64,000 nucleotides of DNA from Dyadobacter sp. 676 (GCF_040448675.1 NZ_CP159289.1:2666001-2730000); one strand, 5' to 3'; counted from the first letter of the stretch, positions 9,727 through 19,622 are shown. Notes: a model not told the origin generated them from the letters alone. Numbers and translations: made by a program.

Positions 9727-10893
9727 TCAGTAATAAAATGTGCCGTACCCGCTGCTGATAGTGAGTTTCTTTTCTTGCGAGGATTCTACACGGCCTATTA
9801 CCTGCGCATCGATCCCGAACGATTCAGATATGTCGATCACCCGGGCGGCATGTGCCTCGGGGAGGTAAATTTCGAGCCTGTGTCCCATATTGAACACCTT
9901 ATACATTTCCTGCCAGCTCGTTCCGCTTTCCGCCTGGATCAGCTTGAAAAGCGGCGGCACAGGCAACAGGTTATCTTTGATAATGTGAAGGTTATCAACA
10001 AAATGTAGAATTTTTGTCTGAGCCCCGCCGCTGCAATGTACCATGCCATGGATCTGCGGGCGCAGTTCGTCGAGTAATGCTTTGGCCACGGGCGCGTATG
10101 TACGGGTGGGCGAAAGGATCAGTTTACCCACATTCAGCGGCGCACCGTCCACTGTATCGGTCAGTTTTTTGCTGCCGCTGTAAATGAGATCGTCGCTCAC
10201 TTCGGGGTCAAAACTTTCGGTGTATTTCGAAAGGTATTTGCCTAAAATATCGTGTCTCGCGGACGTAAGGCCATTGCTACCCATTCCTCCGTTGTATTCG
10301 TTTTCGTAAGTAGCCTGTCCGTAAGAAGCCAGCCCGACGATCACGTCTCCCGCCTGAATATGGGCGTTATCCACCACCTCGGAGCGCTTCATCCGGGCTA
10401 TGACGGTGCTGTTCACCGTCACCGTCCGCACCAGGTCGCCGACATCGGCCGTTTCGCCGCCCGTACTGTAAATCTCGACGCCGTAGCTGCGGAGCATTTC
10501 CAGCACTTCCTCGGCCCCGTTGATCACCTCCGCGATCACTTCGCCGGGAATGCGGTTCTTGTTGCGGTCGATGGTCGAGGAATAGAGCATCGGGCCGGTT
10601 GCGCCCACACACAGGAGGTCGTCGGTATTCATCACGATCGCATCCTGGGCAATGCCTTTCCAAACGGAGATATCGCCTGTTTCTTTCCAATACAAATACG
10701 CCAGGGAAGTTTTGGTACCGGCCCCGTCGGCGTGCATGATCGTGCAGTAATCGGGATCGCCCGCGAGCGCGTCCGGGACTATTTTACAAAAAGCCTTCGG
10801 ATAAAGCCCTTTGTCGATCTTTTCGATGGCCTTATGCACATCTTCCTTTGAAGCCGATACACCGCGCTGGAGATAACGGTCGGTAGTTTTCAT
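9727..10893 (-). CDS. purM: Phosphoribosylformylglycinamidine cyclo-ligase (AIR synthase)
   Basis: This 388-residue protein catalyses the ATP-dependent ring closure of FGAM to AIR, step five of purine synthesis, in the cytoplasm. Diagnostic segments are the N-terminal YLQRGVSASKEDVHKAIEKI, MHADGAGTKTSLAYLYW, AQDAIVMNTDDLLCVGATGP, STGGETADVGD, ADVIVGLASYGQATYE-type and GMVHCSGGAQTKILHF. The last third carries the ATP-binding C-terminal fold with NMGHRLEIYLP. The length fits the longer PurM form that I associate with Bacteroidota. It is monocistronic, with its own promoter (10932-10939) and terminator (9666-9702). Confidence 0.95.
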   Translation of the reverse strand: MKTTDRYLQRGVSASKEDVHKAIEKIDKGLYPKAFCKIVPDALAGDPDYCTIMHADGAGTKTSLAYLYWKETGDISVWKGIAQDAIVMNTDDLLCVGATGPMLYSSTIDRNKNRIPGEVIAEVINGAEEVLEMLRSYGVEIYSTGGETADVGDLVRTVTVNSTVIARMKRSEVVDNAHIQAGDVIVGLASYGQATYENEYNGGMGSNGLTSARHDILGKYLSKYTESFDPEVSDDLIYSGSKKLTDTVDGAPLNVGKLILSPTRTYAPVAKALLDELRPQIHGMVHCSGGAQTKILHFVDNLHIIKDNLLPVPPLFKLIQAESGTSWQEMYKVFNMGHRLEIYLPEAHAARVIDISESFGIDAQVIGRVESSQEKKLTISSGYGTFYY

Positions 10894-10931
10894 CTGAGCG
10901 TTTTAATTAGTAAGCTATCCTGATTCCGCCA

Positions 10932-10939
10932 CAAAAGTA
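10932..10939 (-). promoter_or_regulatory. Bacteroidota -7 promoter element of purM
   Basis: The minus strand reads TACTTTTG, matching TAnnTTTG. It lies 39 bases before the purM ATG. Confidence 0.7.
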
Positions 10940-11150
10940 GGCAAAAAGGGGGCTTAAACCTTTACTTTAATGAAAGTAACCCTTAAACTGGTAAATCAAC
11001 GATTTACAAAAAATTGCAAATTTTAACGATTTATTAAAATAAGACAAATGCGAAAAAGTCGTTAGCTTTACAAACCTGAGGTTTTCACAACCGAAAACAG
11101 TAGAATCTCTTGTCTGGCCAATTAAAGTCCTGAACCTGCTTTTTGATTTC

Positions 11151-11657
11151 ATGCATTTTTTGATTCGTTCGGTCGTACTATTAGCTTTATCGTTTGCCGC
11201 CACTACATTCAGTAACCGTGCTTTTGCCCAGACGCCCCGGCCCCGGGAGGCTTCTGCGGACACTTTAAATCCGATCCGGTCGCTGGTATCTTTCGCCACC
11301 GAACATTTGAATATCCCCTATCGCCCGGGCGGCTCGTCCCGAAAAGGCTTTGATTGCTCGGGGTTTGTCCGGTATTGTTTCAACCAATGGAACATCACGC
11401 TCCCGCATTCCAGCGCCGCACAGGCAGAACACGGGCAAGCCGTTGAGCTCGACAACGCCAAGCCCGGCGACCTGATTTTCTTCAAAGGCCAGAGTACCAA
11501 AAGCAAGCGCATCGGGCACGTAGGCATCATCACCGAAGTAGCGCCCGGTTATGTCAAATTCATCCATTCGGCCTGGAAAGGCGGAATCCGGTATGACCTG
11601 CTCCATGCAGCTTATTACAGCAAGCGGTTTGTGGCGATCAAAAGAATGATTGAATGA
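11151..11657 (+). CDS. Secreted NlpC/P60 (C40) peptidoglycan endopeptidase
   Basis: This 168-residue protein has a signal peptide ending near AFAQ (residue 27) and one C40 papain-like domain. The catalytic Cys69 is in FDCSGFVRYCF, the His123 is in GHVGIITE and the third polar residue is His139 in FIHS. GDLIFFKG is also typical. It probably cuts D-Glu to diamino-acid links in peptidoglycan stems in the periplasm. There is no SH3 or LysM targeting domain. It is a single gene, divergent from purM across 257 bp. That gap contains TAGCTTTAC near 11064, a weak match to the promoter consensus. Confidence 0.9.
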   Translation: MHFLIRSVVLLALSFAATTFSNRAFAQTPRPREASADTLNPIRSLVSFATEHLNIPYRPGGSSRKGFDCSGFVRYCFNQWNITLPHSSAAQAEHGQAVELDNAKPGDLIFFKGQSTKSKRIGHVGIITEVAPGYVKFIHSAWKGGIRYDLLHAAYYSKRFVAIKRMIE

Positions 11658-11692
11658 TTTTTTATTAATAATTATTCCTTTTCTCTCTTATT

Positions 11693-11818
11693 CCGTCGAC
11701 TAAAGTCGACGGCAAGGAGATTGCTTTCTGGTCGGCTTGGCCGACAAGTGCCTGTCTGGAATCAACTTGAATTCGCCAATTCCAAACAATCCCCCATTCC
11801 GTTGACTAAAGTCGACGG
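11693..11818. repeat. REP-like palindromes beside the RAYT gene
   Basis: Two near-identical 20-bp palindromes, CCGTCGACTAAAGTCGACGG at 11693-11712 and a one-base variant at 11799-11818, flank a smaller hairpin GTCGGC-TTG-GCCGAC at 11731-11745. They sit directly downstream of the transposase-like gene. REP palindromes near RAYT genes are the expected arrangement. Confidence 0.75.
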
Positions 11819-11838
11819 AATGACGAGATAGGAATAGC

Positions 11839-12276
11839 TTAGTTTTTGCTTGTATTGGTCCAGCCATATTTTTTCATAAATCTGTTGATTTCTGTTTCAA
11901 AGGTTTTGCCTCTGTGGTGCTCTTCCTGCCTGAGTATATAGTTGCGAACATGCGATACATGTTTCTCGCTGACACTAACAGCCCAATAATCATCCTGCCA
12001 TACAAAATGCTCCGGCGTCAATTTATTCTTATTGATCCAATAGGAAGATTCTCCCTTTATAATTTTCATAACATCCCCAAGCGTCTGCTCGCGGCTCAGG
12101 CATACGAGGCAGTGCGCATGGTCAAGATAGCCATTCACCACATCCAGCTCGATCCCCTTTTTCGTCGCATATTCCTTGATATGCATAAACACCTTCATCC
12201 GAATATCGTCCCGCAAAACAGGCGCACGATATTTGGTCGAAAAAACAACATGAATCCAAACACGGGTCCAACTCAT
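11839..12276 (-). CDS. REP-associated tyrosine transposase (RAYT / IS200-like TnpA)
   Basis: This 145-residue protein belongs to the Y1 HUH superfamily. The N-terminus RVWIHVVFSTKYRAPVL is typical. The metal-binding HUH motif is His53-Ala-His55 in GYLDHAHCLVCLS, and the catalytic Tyr is probably Tyr113 in NYILRQEEHHRG. The protein is full length, and the nearby REP-like palindromes support a domesticated RAYT over a mobile IS200. I see no left/right ends of IS200/IS605 type. RAYTs cut and join REP DNA in vitro; their cellular role is debated. The ATG at 12276 is the natural start. Confidence 0.85.
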   Translation of the reverse strand: MSWTRVWIHVVFSTKYRAPVLRDDIRMKVFMHIKEYATKKGIELDVVNGYLDHAHCLVCLSREQTLGDVMKIIKGESSYWINKNKLTPEHFVWQDDYWAVSVSEKHVSHVRNYILRQEEHHRGKTFETEINRFMKKYGWTNTSKN

Positions 12277-12434
12277 AAATCGGGATTAAACGCATACAAC
12301 AATAGACAACCGGCGGTCTCATTGATACGCTGAATCTCACATTTGGTAACAAACTAAAAAGCATTCCTCGACAAAGTCCCGCTGGCCGTGATCTTCTGAT
12401 ACCGGAAAAAAGGCAAAGAATGAGCTAATGATGT

Positions 12435-12442
12435 TAAATTTG
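12435..12442 (+). promoter_or_regulatory. Bacteroidota -7 promoter element of argH
   Basis: TAAATTTG matches TAnnTTTG and lies 40 bases before the argH start codon. Confidence 0.6.
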
Positions 12443-12482
12443 CGGGATCGATATTGATTCAGTCTTTTATCATTCCCGCATT

Positions 12483-13817
12483 TTGAAACTCTGGCAAAAG
12501 GAAAATACCGTTACTTCTGAAAAAATAGAACGTTTCACAGTCGGCCGCGACCGTGAGATGGATTTGCATCTGGCCGAATTCGATGTGCTGGGCAATATTG
12601 CTCACGCCACCATGCTCGAAACCATCGGCTTGCTAACGGCCGACGACCTCGCTGCATTGAAAACCGAGCTCAAAGCCATTTACAAGCAAATTCAAAGTGG
12701 AGAATTCGTCGTTGAAGAAGGCATTGAAGACGTGCATTCACAGGTGGAGTTAATGCTTACCCGAAAGCTGGGGGATACAGGCAAGAAAATTCACAGCGGC
12801 CGTTCCCGTAACGATCAGGTGCTGGTGGATATGAAGCTCTATACGCGCGCAAGGCTGTTCGAAGTCGTTCAGGCGACCGAAAAGCTCTTCGATGTCCTTT
12901 CGCGGAAATCGGAGGAACATAAAAATGACTTGCTTCCCGGTTACACGCATTTGCAGATCGCCATGCCGTCGTCGTTCGGGCTATGGTTCGGCGCCTATGC
13001 CGAGGGCCTGATCGACGATATTATCCAGCTCAACGCCGCCTACCGCCTTGCCAACCGCAACCCGCTGGGGTCGGGAGCGGGCTATGGTTCCTCGTTTCCG
13101 CTGAACCGCCAGCTTACTACGGAGCTGTTGGGCTTCGAAGGCATGCACCACAATGTCGTGTACGCACAAATGAGCCGCGGACGTACAGAACAGGCCGCTT
13201 TGAGCGCCATTGCATCGTTGGCGGCCACGGTTTCGCGGTTGGCAATGGACGTTTGCCTTTACAACAGCCAGAATTTCGGCTTCATCGTCCTGCCCGACGA
13301 CCTCACCACCGGCAGCAGCATTATGCCGCATAAAAAGAATCCGGACGTAGCCGAACTCCTTCGCGCCAAAACCAACCGAATGAAAGCATTACCCATGGAG
13401 GTAACTATGGTTTTGAGCAATTTGCCGTCGGGTTACCACCGCGACATGCAGCTGCTGAAGGAAATCCTGATGCCCGCCTTCGACGAAATCCTCGACTGTC
13501 TCGACATCGCGGCTTTCATGCTCGAACACATGAAAGTGAAGCAAAATCTGCTCGACGACCCGAAATACGACCTGCTTTTCAGCGTCGAGCGCGTAAACGA
13601 GCTTGTAATCACCGGAGTACCTTTCCGCGACGCCTACAAACAAGTCGGGGCCGAAATAGCCGACGGGACCTACACCGCGCCCCGTGAATTGAAACACAGC
13701 CACGAGGGAAGTATCGGGAATTTGCAAACGGGCGAAATTCGTGCGAGAATGCAGCGGGAAATCAGCGCATTTGGGTATGAAAAAGTCACGGCTGCATTAG
13801 ACGCATTGTTAAAATAA
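12483..13817 (+). CDS. argH: Argininosuccinate lyase
   Basis: This 444-residue protein splits argininosuccinate into arginine and fumarate, the last step of arginine synthesis. The fumarase/aspartase-superfamily signature GSSIMPHKKNP is at 277-287, with Ser279 as the catalytic base. Other family segments are SGRSRNDQV, PGYTHLQIAMPSSFG and NPLGSGAGYGSSFPLNR. The start is a TTG at 12483: it gives the conserved MKLWQK N-terminus, and the first internal ATG (residue 26) would remove it. argB is at 25.9-26.7 kb, so the arginine genes are not clustered here. The redoxin gene begins 3 bp after the stop and is probably co-transcribed. Confidence 0.95.
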   Translation: MKLWQKENTVTSEKIERFTVGRDREMDLHLAEFDVLGNIAHATMLETIGLLTADDLAALKTELKAIYKQIQSGEFVVEEGIEDVHSQVELMLTRKLGDTGKKIHSGRSRNDQVLVDMKLYTRARLFEVVQATEKLFDVLSRKSEEHKNDLLPGYTHLQIAMPSSFGLWFGAYAEGLIDDIIQLNAAYRLANRNPLGSGAGYGSSFPLNRQLTTELLGFEGMHHNVVYAQMSRGRTEQAALSAIASLAATVSRLAMDVCLYNSQNFGFIVLPDDLTTGSSIMPHKKNPDVAELLRAKTNRMKALPMEVTMVLSNLPSGYHRDMQLLKEILMPAFDEILDCLDIAAFMLEHMKVKQNLLDDPKYDLLFSVERVNELVITGVPFRDAYKQVGAEIADGTYTAPRELKHSHEGSIGNLQTGEIRARMQREISAFGYEKVTAALDALLK

Positions 13818-13819
13818 AC

Positions 13820-14347
13820 ATGATGAGAGTCCGGCACGCCATTGTTTGGATATTGTGCTGCGTTGGTTTTTACCTGTCCGCGGCAACGCCCGCATATCAT
13901 GACGGAGCGAAGGGTCTCAAGGTCATCTTCTTTCTCGACGCCGAATGTCCCGTCTCAAATGCGTATATGAACGAGATTAAAAGTATATGTTCGGATTATG
14001 CAAAAAAGGGCGTGGCATTCGAAGCGGTTTTTCCGGTTACGACGGTGAAACGCGATGACATTCGTGCATTTTTGCATAAATACAAAGCGAATATTCCCGG
14101 TTATCGTGACCCGGGATTGCAGAAAGTGAAGCGTTACCAGGCTACCACGATGCCCGAGGCCATACTTGTCGATGCAAGTGGCGAAATTCTTTATAGAGGC
14201 GCTATCGATAACTGGTATTATGCATTGGGAAAGAACAGGGCGAAAGCCACTGAATTTTATCTAAGAAATGCCATTGAGGCCGCATTGAACGGAGAAGTGA
14301 TTATCAAAAGCAGGACAGAAGCGATCGGATGCCTGATCAATCAATAG
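13820..14347 (+). CDS. Exported thioredoxin-fold (redoxin-like) protein
   Basis: This 175-residue protein has an N-terminal hydrophobic segment (AIVWILCCVGFYLSAATPA) that looks like a signal peptide or anchor. A thioredoxin fold follows: KVIFFLDAECPVSNAYMNEI, then YRDPGLQKVKRYQATTMPEAILVDASGEILYRGAIDNW. The cis-proline turn (TTMPEA) is present. The redox site is CPVS, a single Cys, so it is not a dithiol CxxC thioredoxin. Such 'ECPVSN' redoxin domains occur in bacterial proteins that also carry cytochrome c and copper-monooxygenase domains, like the gene at 24380-25711, so a link in function is possible but unproven. Probably in an operon with argH. Confidence 0.7.
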   Translation: MMRVRHAIVWILCCVGFYLSAATPAYHDGAKGLKVIFFLDAECPVSNAYMNEIKSICSDYAKKGVAFEAVFPVTTVKRDDIRAFLHKYKANIPGYRDPGLQKVKRYQATTMPEAILVDASGEILYRGAIDNWYYALGKNRAKATEFYLRNAIEAALNGEVIIKSRTEAIGCLINQ

Positions 14348-14370
14348 CTGCCATCCATTTTAAGCAAAAC

Positions 14371-14400
14371 AAAAAGGCAAGCCAACCGGCCTGCCTTTTG
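14371..14400. terminator. Bidirectional terminator between the redoxin gene and susD
   Basis: AAAAAGGCAAGCC pairs imperfectly with GGCCTGCCTTTT, with A-rich and T-rich flanks, between two convergent stops. Confidence 0.7.
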
Positions 14401-14426
14401 CGTTTTAACTAAATCTATAATAAAAA

Positions 14427-16122
14427 TTACTGCTTATCCCACCAGACGCGACCTTGTGCGTTGGCCAGATCTCCGAAGCCGGGCTGTGCCGCCATCGCGT
14501 CGTAAGCCGCTTTCTTGTTGGCGTAGTTAGGATCCGACGATGACGGAAGTGTGATCGGTGAACGGCGTGGGATCACCAGCGGCACGTTCAGATACGTCAT
14601 TTTGGGCATCGGTACCACCGAGTTCTCGTTCGGATACCCGGTACGTTTCCACAACGCCCATCCTTCCTGAGGCTGTCTCATGAAGTTCAGATAGCTTTGG
14701 CTCGCAATCTGGTCCATGGCCTTTGCTGCATCGAACGCAACGCCGGGCTGCGCCAGGTAAGCGGTGATTTCAGCCTCTGTCATCGGTGTATAGTTGGTCA
14801 GCTTGGCACCTTGACCTATTTCGTCGTAGAACGCCAGCGAGCTTCTTACACCTGCTTCATACCAGCTTTTTGCCGTTCCGGTACCGATGGATTTGGTAGC
14901 CAGTTCGGCACGCATGAAACAGAACTCGGCATAGGTGATCACAGGGATGTAAGAACGACCGGTACCTGCATTACCCGCCGCATCCGCACGGCCTGCATTG
15001 AAGAGGCGCGGCTGAATGAACGACAATGTGTCCACCGTAGTGTTATTTGACGAGATCAGCTTCGGCGTGTAATAACGCTGGATGTTGGCCGTCTGACGTG
15101 ATTCGTCGGGACTTGTGAAGCTGCCCACATACCGTCTTCCTTCCCTGGTGCCAGCCGGCAGTTTCTTATCCGCGATCAGCAGATCGATGTTTGCCTGACT
15201 GTATTGGTTAGGCGTGAAGAAGACGTCGATGCGCGGGTCTTTTTTCTGCCACATGAAATCCACCATCGGCTTTGGAGCACGCAGCTCGTCGGTTGCCCAG
15301 TTTCCGCCGGCGGCATCACCGGTGAAGGTGGCATTCCCGATGAACACCCAACTGTCGGCATTGCTGCTCATCAGGTCGCCGGCGGGCATAGCGAGTACTT
15401 CGTTGATAATCGCGTTACCGGCGGTTGGGTCCGCTTTCTGCACGCGCATCGCCATCCGGAGCCTCAGCGCATTGGCAGCTTTAATCCACTTCGTAGCATC
15501 GCCCTTGAAATACTGATCGTATACGTCGAGCGAATATTGAGGAACCGCAGGTGATTGTTTCAGAACAGCAACCGCCGCTTTAATTTCGGCGTCCAGTTTA
15601 GCGAACAGTTCCTGCTGCGTGTCATATTTAGGCTGCAAAGTACCGCCATAACGTCCCTGGAATGCCTCTGTATACGGAATGCTTCCATAGATATCGGACA
15701 CGTAAAAAGCATAGTACGCTTTCAAAATCCGCGCAATCTGGATCATGTTTGTGTAACGAGGCTGCTCATCGGCGCTCATTTTACCAACCAGTTGTTCCAG
15801 GTCGTAAAGGCGGTCGCCTACACCGTTGTACAGGCGTCCGTAACGATTCGAAAAATTGTCGTAGTTCAGCGTAAACGAGCCCTGATTGCCGGCCTGGGGC
15901 GTGTTATACTGCATCCATGGCATAATACGGCGGTAAAAGTCGTAAAATGCTTCGAAATCCTGGCTGTGGATCTGGCTTGTCGCTTGCAGGAACTGGTTCT
16001 GAGGGGGGGATCTCCGTAAGGGCGTCCGGGTTTTTGTTAACGTCAACAAAGGCTTGCTTCTCGCAGGAGCTCAGAAATCCTACGGCCGCCATTAATATGA
16101 GTTTACTCTTCAAAGATTTCAT
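14427..16122 (-). CDS. SusD/RagB-family outer-membrane lipoprotein (SusD-like_2); frameshifted at a G7 run
   Basis: This is a glycan- or nutrient-binding lipoprotein that caps a SusC transporter on the cell surface. Read with one base fewer in the run at 16003-16009 it gives 564 residues. A signal peptide with lipobox FLSSC is followed by VDVNKNPDALTEIPPQNQFL, and the alpha-helical tetratricopeptide core follows (YTNMIQIARILKAYYAFYVSD, IYGSIPYTEAFQG). The N-terminus with VNxNP and the helix pattern fit the SusD-like_2 group. As written, the first frame stops soon after residue 50, and the rest has no signal peptide, so a real frameshift would abolish surface display. It lies 41 bp downstream of susC and ends the five-gene operon. 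Confidence 0.87.
16003..16009 (-). repeat. G7 homopolymer at the frameshift in susD
   Basis: Seven G on the plus strand (C on the coding strand). With six, the frame reads TEIPPQNQFLQAT continuously. Confidence 0.9.
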
Positions 16123-16163
16123 AAACGATGCTGTTATTAAAATTTAGGCTGTAACGAAACTGA

Positions 16164-19100
16164 TTACAATCCTACGCTGACTGATACACCAAGGTTACGC
16201 GAGAATGGCAAACCACCATATTCCATGAATTCACCCGCTTTGTTGCTATACAAACCTTCGGGATTGATACCGTCCTTCGCAGTTTTATAGAGGTACCCCA
16301 GGTTACGGCCCACCAGGCTCACCCGCAGGCTCTGGATTTTAGCTTTACCCAGCCATGAAGCAGGCACATTATAGCCGATTGAAACCTCGCGCAACGCAAC
16401 CCACGAGTTCTCGAAAGTAGAATATTCGCGGATACCCGACGACCATTGCGTAAGGTTCAGATAATAGGCATATGCGGGGATCGGTTTCACATAACCTGCC
16501 GCAACCGCGTCCGCATAGCTCATGCCACCGAGGTCCTTGGGCTTCCCGTCCACTACCACCTGGAAACCTTGTGCAAGTACACCGTCCGGAATGATACCGT
16601 CGTTTTTCACAACTCCTTCCCCGTCGGTGTAAGTTACCCCTCCCAGCTCCGTATTACGACCCGGCAATGTAAACTTGAATGCACCAAAAGAAGATCCGTA
16701 CTGGTGTGTTGCCGATGACATCAAACCACCGATTTTGGCATCAGCCTGAACAGTCGCCGTGAAATTCTTGTAACGGAACGTGTTCACGTTGCTTGCAAGG
16801 AATTTCTCCATCACTGTTCCCAGCTCCTTGTCAGCCTTGTCTCCATAGGAACCGTTACGAACGTAACCGATACCACCTTCACCGGAAATAGACCCGATTA
16901 CACGCTTGCCGTTGGCAGGATCATTGGGATTGTCGGATTTATAGATCGCGAAACCATAGGGCGTGATAAGCGTTCCATAGTCTTTACCTACGCGCGCCAC
17001 GGATTTAATATCGGCACCAAAACCGAGCGAAAGCTCATAAGTATCCGTTCCTTCGACCAGTTCAAGCACCTTGTTGCGGTTGCGAGAGAAGTTGATGCTG
17101 GTATTCCACTCGAAATCGTTTCTCTTGATGGGCGTCGCCGTCAAAAGGATCTCAACCCCCTTGTTCTGGATTCTACCGGCGTTGACAATTCTCTTGCTCA
17201 CACCCGACTCCGGCGTCGTGTTCAGGCTCAGGATTTCGTTTTTAGTAATCTTGTTGTAAACGGTCGCATCGATTCCCAAACGGTTGTTGAAGAAACGGAT
17301 ATCCGCGCCGAATTCCACCTCACGCGCCAAACGGTTTTTCAACGCGTAGTTGGGCAATGTGTTATCGCGGAATCCGGACCAGTTCACTACGCTGCCGTCC
17401 GGCTGCAAGTAGGTTCCATCGGGTTTGTACGAACCGGTTTGGTTGGTCGACCACGGGTCGGTATCACCACCGGTGTAACCCAGGCTGGCACGTAACTTAC
17501 CGAACGACAACCATGACGGAAGGCCTTTCAGCGACTCGGTAGCGATCCATGACAGACCTACCGACGGATAGGAATAAATATAGTCGCCGCTTCCGTTAGC
17601 GTAGGTCAATGTCGAAGACCAGTCGGTACGGTAGCTCGCACTCAAAGTAATCGCGTCCTTATAAGTCAAATCGCCATAAGCGTACAAAGCGTCGATGCGT
17701 TTCGATGGAATAAGCTCGTTTTTCTCAAATTTCAACACGTTAATGCTGTTCGCAAGAGAAAAGACATCTGGTACGCGAAGGCCACCGTCGGTTCTCACAT
17801 CAAATCTGCGACCGCCATTCAAACGGTTTGTTTCTCCACCTGCGGACAGGCTCAGGTTGAAATCGGTGCTCAATTGCTTGTTGGCGGTCAGGAGGGCCTG
17901 GAAACGCGTCTGAGTCTGGTTCTCCGAATATTCACGGTATTCGCCACCCGAGAAGTTGACGTTGTCGCCCCTGTTGCGGTTGTTACCGGTGTATAACTCA
18001 TTCTGCACGTTACCGCGCACGAGGAAGCTCAGCCAGTCGGTAATGTTGCCTGTCAGGTCGATGTTTCCACGGAATACCTTTTCATTTCTGAGTTGCTTGT
18101 ACTCGAACGTCTGAAACATAAACTCGGTGATGTTGTACGGATCGGCAGTTCCGCGACGCCGGCCGCCGGCAACCGGATCGATGTAGTTTTTGGACCAATA
18201 ATCGATATCCATATTACGAGGGCGACCATAAACAAAACGGAATACGGGGTTATAGTTACCGCCCTGACGGATCGGGTTAACCATGTCGTTGTCGGTATAA
18301 TCCGCGCTTACGTCGAGATTCAGGACCTTGCCTATTTTCTGGGTTCCGCGAATGTTAAAGTTATTACGTTTCAGCTCGGTTCCCGCAGCCATGATGCTGG
18401 TGTTTTTCAGCGAAGAGAAAGACGCACGGAAAGAACTGCGCTCGTTACCGCCTTCCACCGCGATGTTATGGTTAATATACTTACCGGTCTGAAAGAACTT
18501 AATCGGATCATTAGCTTTCCATTCGACCATACGGCCGTCCAGGTCGCGTACCATTTGCCCCTCGAATTTGGGACCATACGAGAAATTATAGTTAGGGCGA
18601 TCTACTTCGGGAACGCCGTCGGCACCCGTTGCAAATGTAGGGTTCAGACCTGCGCCGTATTCATTTTGCAGGTCGAGGAATTTGTAGGCGGTTTCAAAGC
18701 TCGAAGTATGGTTGTAGGTAACACCCAAACCTTTATCCACACGTCCTTTTTTGGTTTGAATCACCACCACGCCGTTCAAAGCCTCCGAACCATACAAAGA
18801 GCTCGCTGCCGAACCTTTCAGTACAGTCATCGACTCGATGTTGTCGGGGTTGATGTTCTTCATGATGTTACCGAAGTCCTGCGCAGCGCCCCAGGAGTCG
18901 GCACCGGATGTACCAGGACGGATCAACACACCATCCACCACGAACAGGGGTTGGGTATTGGGACTCAGAGAGGCATTACCACGGATACGGATACGTGACG
19001 ACGACATCGGGCCACCTGTTCCCTGGTTGATCATCACACCCGCCACTTTACCTTGTAGCGCGTTCACCATGTTCGCATTGTTGGTCCGGGAAATGTCGGC

Positions 19101-19502
19101 TCCTTTTACTTCCTGAATGGAATAAGGAACTTTACGCACCTCGGTGGACATACCGAAGCCGGTGATAACTACTTCGTTAAGCGTTTTGTTGTCTTCGTCG
19201 AGATTTACGGTCAGCTGGGTAGCGTTACCCACCGGCACCTCTTTGGTTACAAATCCGATGGATGAAAAAACCAGCACAGCCGAGCTGGAAGGCACAGCGA
19301 TGCTGAACTTTCCGTTGGCATCGGTGGCGCCACCTGTGTTACTTCCCTTGATAAGGAAGGAAACGCCGGGCAAAGGATTCTGGTCCTTGTCGAGCACCGT
19401 CCCGTTGACGGTCCTTTTGTCTTGGGCAATACTCCAGGTACTTCCGGTGAGGAGGAGGAGCAATGTTACCAGACGTGCTAAAGCAGTACACTTTTGTCTC
19501 AT
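16164..19502 (-). CDS. SusC/RagA-family TonB-linked outer-membrane transporter
   Basis: This 1112-residue protein imports a ligand across the outer membrane using TonB energy. It has a signal peptide (LVTLLLLLTGSTWSIAQ) and a carboxypeptidase-regulatory-like domain (NGTVLDKDQNPLPGVSFLIK to VLVFSSIGF). Then come the SusC TonB-box-like NEVVITGFG and a plug domain (NNANMVNALQGKVAGVMINQ, SSSRIRIRGNAS, PLFVVDGVLI, MTVLKGSAASSLYGSEALNG). The beta-barrel fills the rest and ends with SVSVGL. It partners the SusD downstream. No SusR, anti-sigma factor or glycoside hydrolase is adjacent, so this is not an ordinary polysaccharide locus. A promoter-like element lies about 120 bp upstream. Confidence 0.95.
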   Translation of the reverse strand: MRQKCTALARLVTLLLLLTGSTWSIAQDKRTVNGTVLDKDQNPLPGVSFLIKGSNTGGATDANGKFSIAVPSSSAVLVFSSIGFVTKEVPVGNATQLTVNLDEDNKTLNEVVITGFGMSTEVRKVPYSIQEVKGADISRTNNANMVNALQGKVAGVMINQGTGGPMSSSRIRIRGNASLSPNTQPLFVVDGVLIRPGTSGADSWGAAQDFGNIMKNINPDNIESMTVLKGSAASSLYGSEALNGVVVIQTKKGRVDKGLGVTYNHTSSFETAYKFLDLQNEYGAGLNPTFATGADGVPEVDRPNYNFSYGPKFEGQMVRDLDGRMVEWKANDPIKFFQTGKYINHNIAVEGGNERSSFRASFSSLKNTSIMAAGTELKRNNFNIRGTQKIGKVLNLDVSADYTDNDMVNPIRQGGNYNPVFRFVYGRPRNMDIDYWSKNYIDPVAGGRRRGTADPYNITEFMFQTFEYKQLRNEKVFRGNIDLTGNITDWLSFLVRGNVQNELYTGNNRNRGDNVNFSGGEYREYSENQTQTRFQALLTANKQLSTDFNLSLSAGGETNRLNGGRRFDVRTDGGLRVPDVFSLANSINVLKFEKNELIPSKRIDALYAYGDLTYKDAITLSASYRTDWSSTLTYANGSGDYIYSYPSVGLSWIATESLKGLPSWLSFGKLRASLGYTGGDTDPWSTNQTGSYKPDGTYLQPDGSVVNWSGFRDNTLPNYALKNRLAREVEFGADIRFFNNRLGIDATVYNKITKNEILSLNTTPESGVSKRIVNAGRIQNKGVEILLTATPIKRNDFEWNTSINFSRNRNKVLELVEGTDTYELSLGFGADIKSVARVGKDYGTLITPYGFAIYKSDNPNDPANGKRVIGSISGEGGIGYVRNGSYGDKADKELGTVMEKFLASNVNTFRYKNFTATVQADAKIGGLMSSATHQYGSSFGAFKFTLPGRNTELGGVTYTDGEGVVKNDGIIPDGVLAQGFQVVVDGKPKDLGGMSYADAVAAGYVKPIPAYAYYLNLTQWSSGIREYSTFENSWVALREVSIGYNVPASWLGKAKIQSLRVSLVGRNLGYLYKTAKDGINPEGLYSNKAGEFMEYGGLPFSRNLGVSVSVGL

Positions 19503-19622
19503 GGTAAACTTGGTAAATTGAATTTAGGTGGTTTAAGTAAACTGGATTACATACTCTGATCCGAAGACCGGCAGCCAGCCGACGCTGGCCCCATTTTTGC
19601 ACAATCAAAAGCATTGTAATGT

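Noticed and set aside
11839..12276. Active IS200/IS605 insertion sequence
   Set aside because: No TnpB, no subterminal hairpin ends and no target signature; the REP-like palindromes fit a RAYT.
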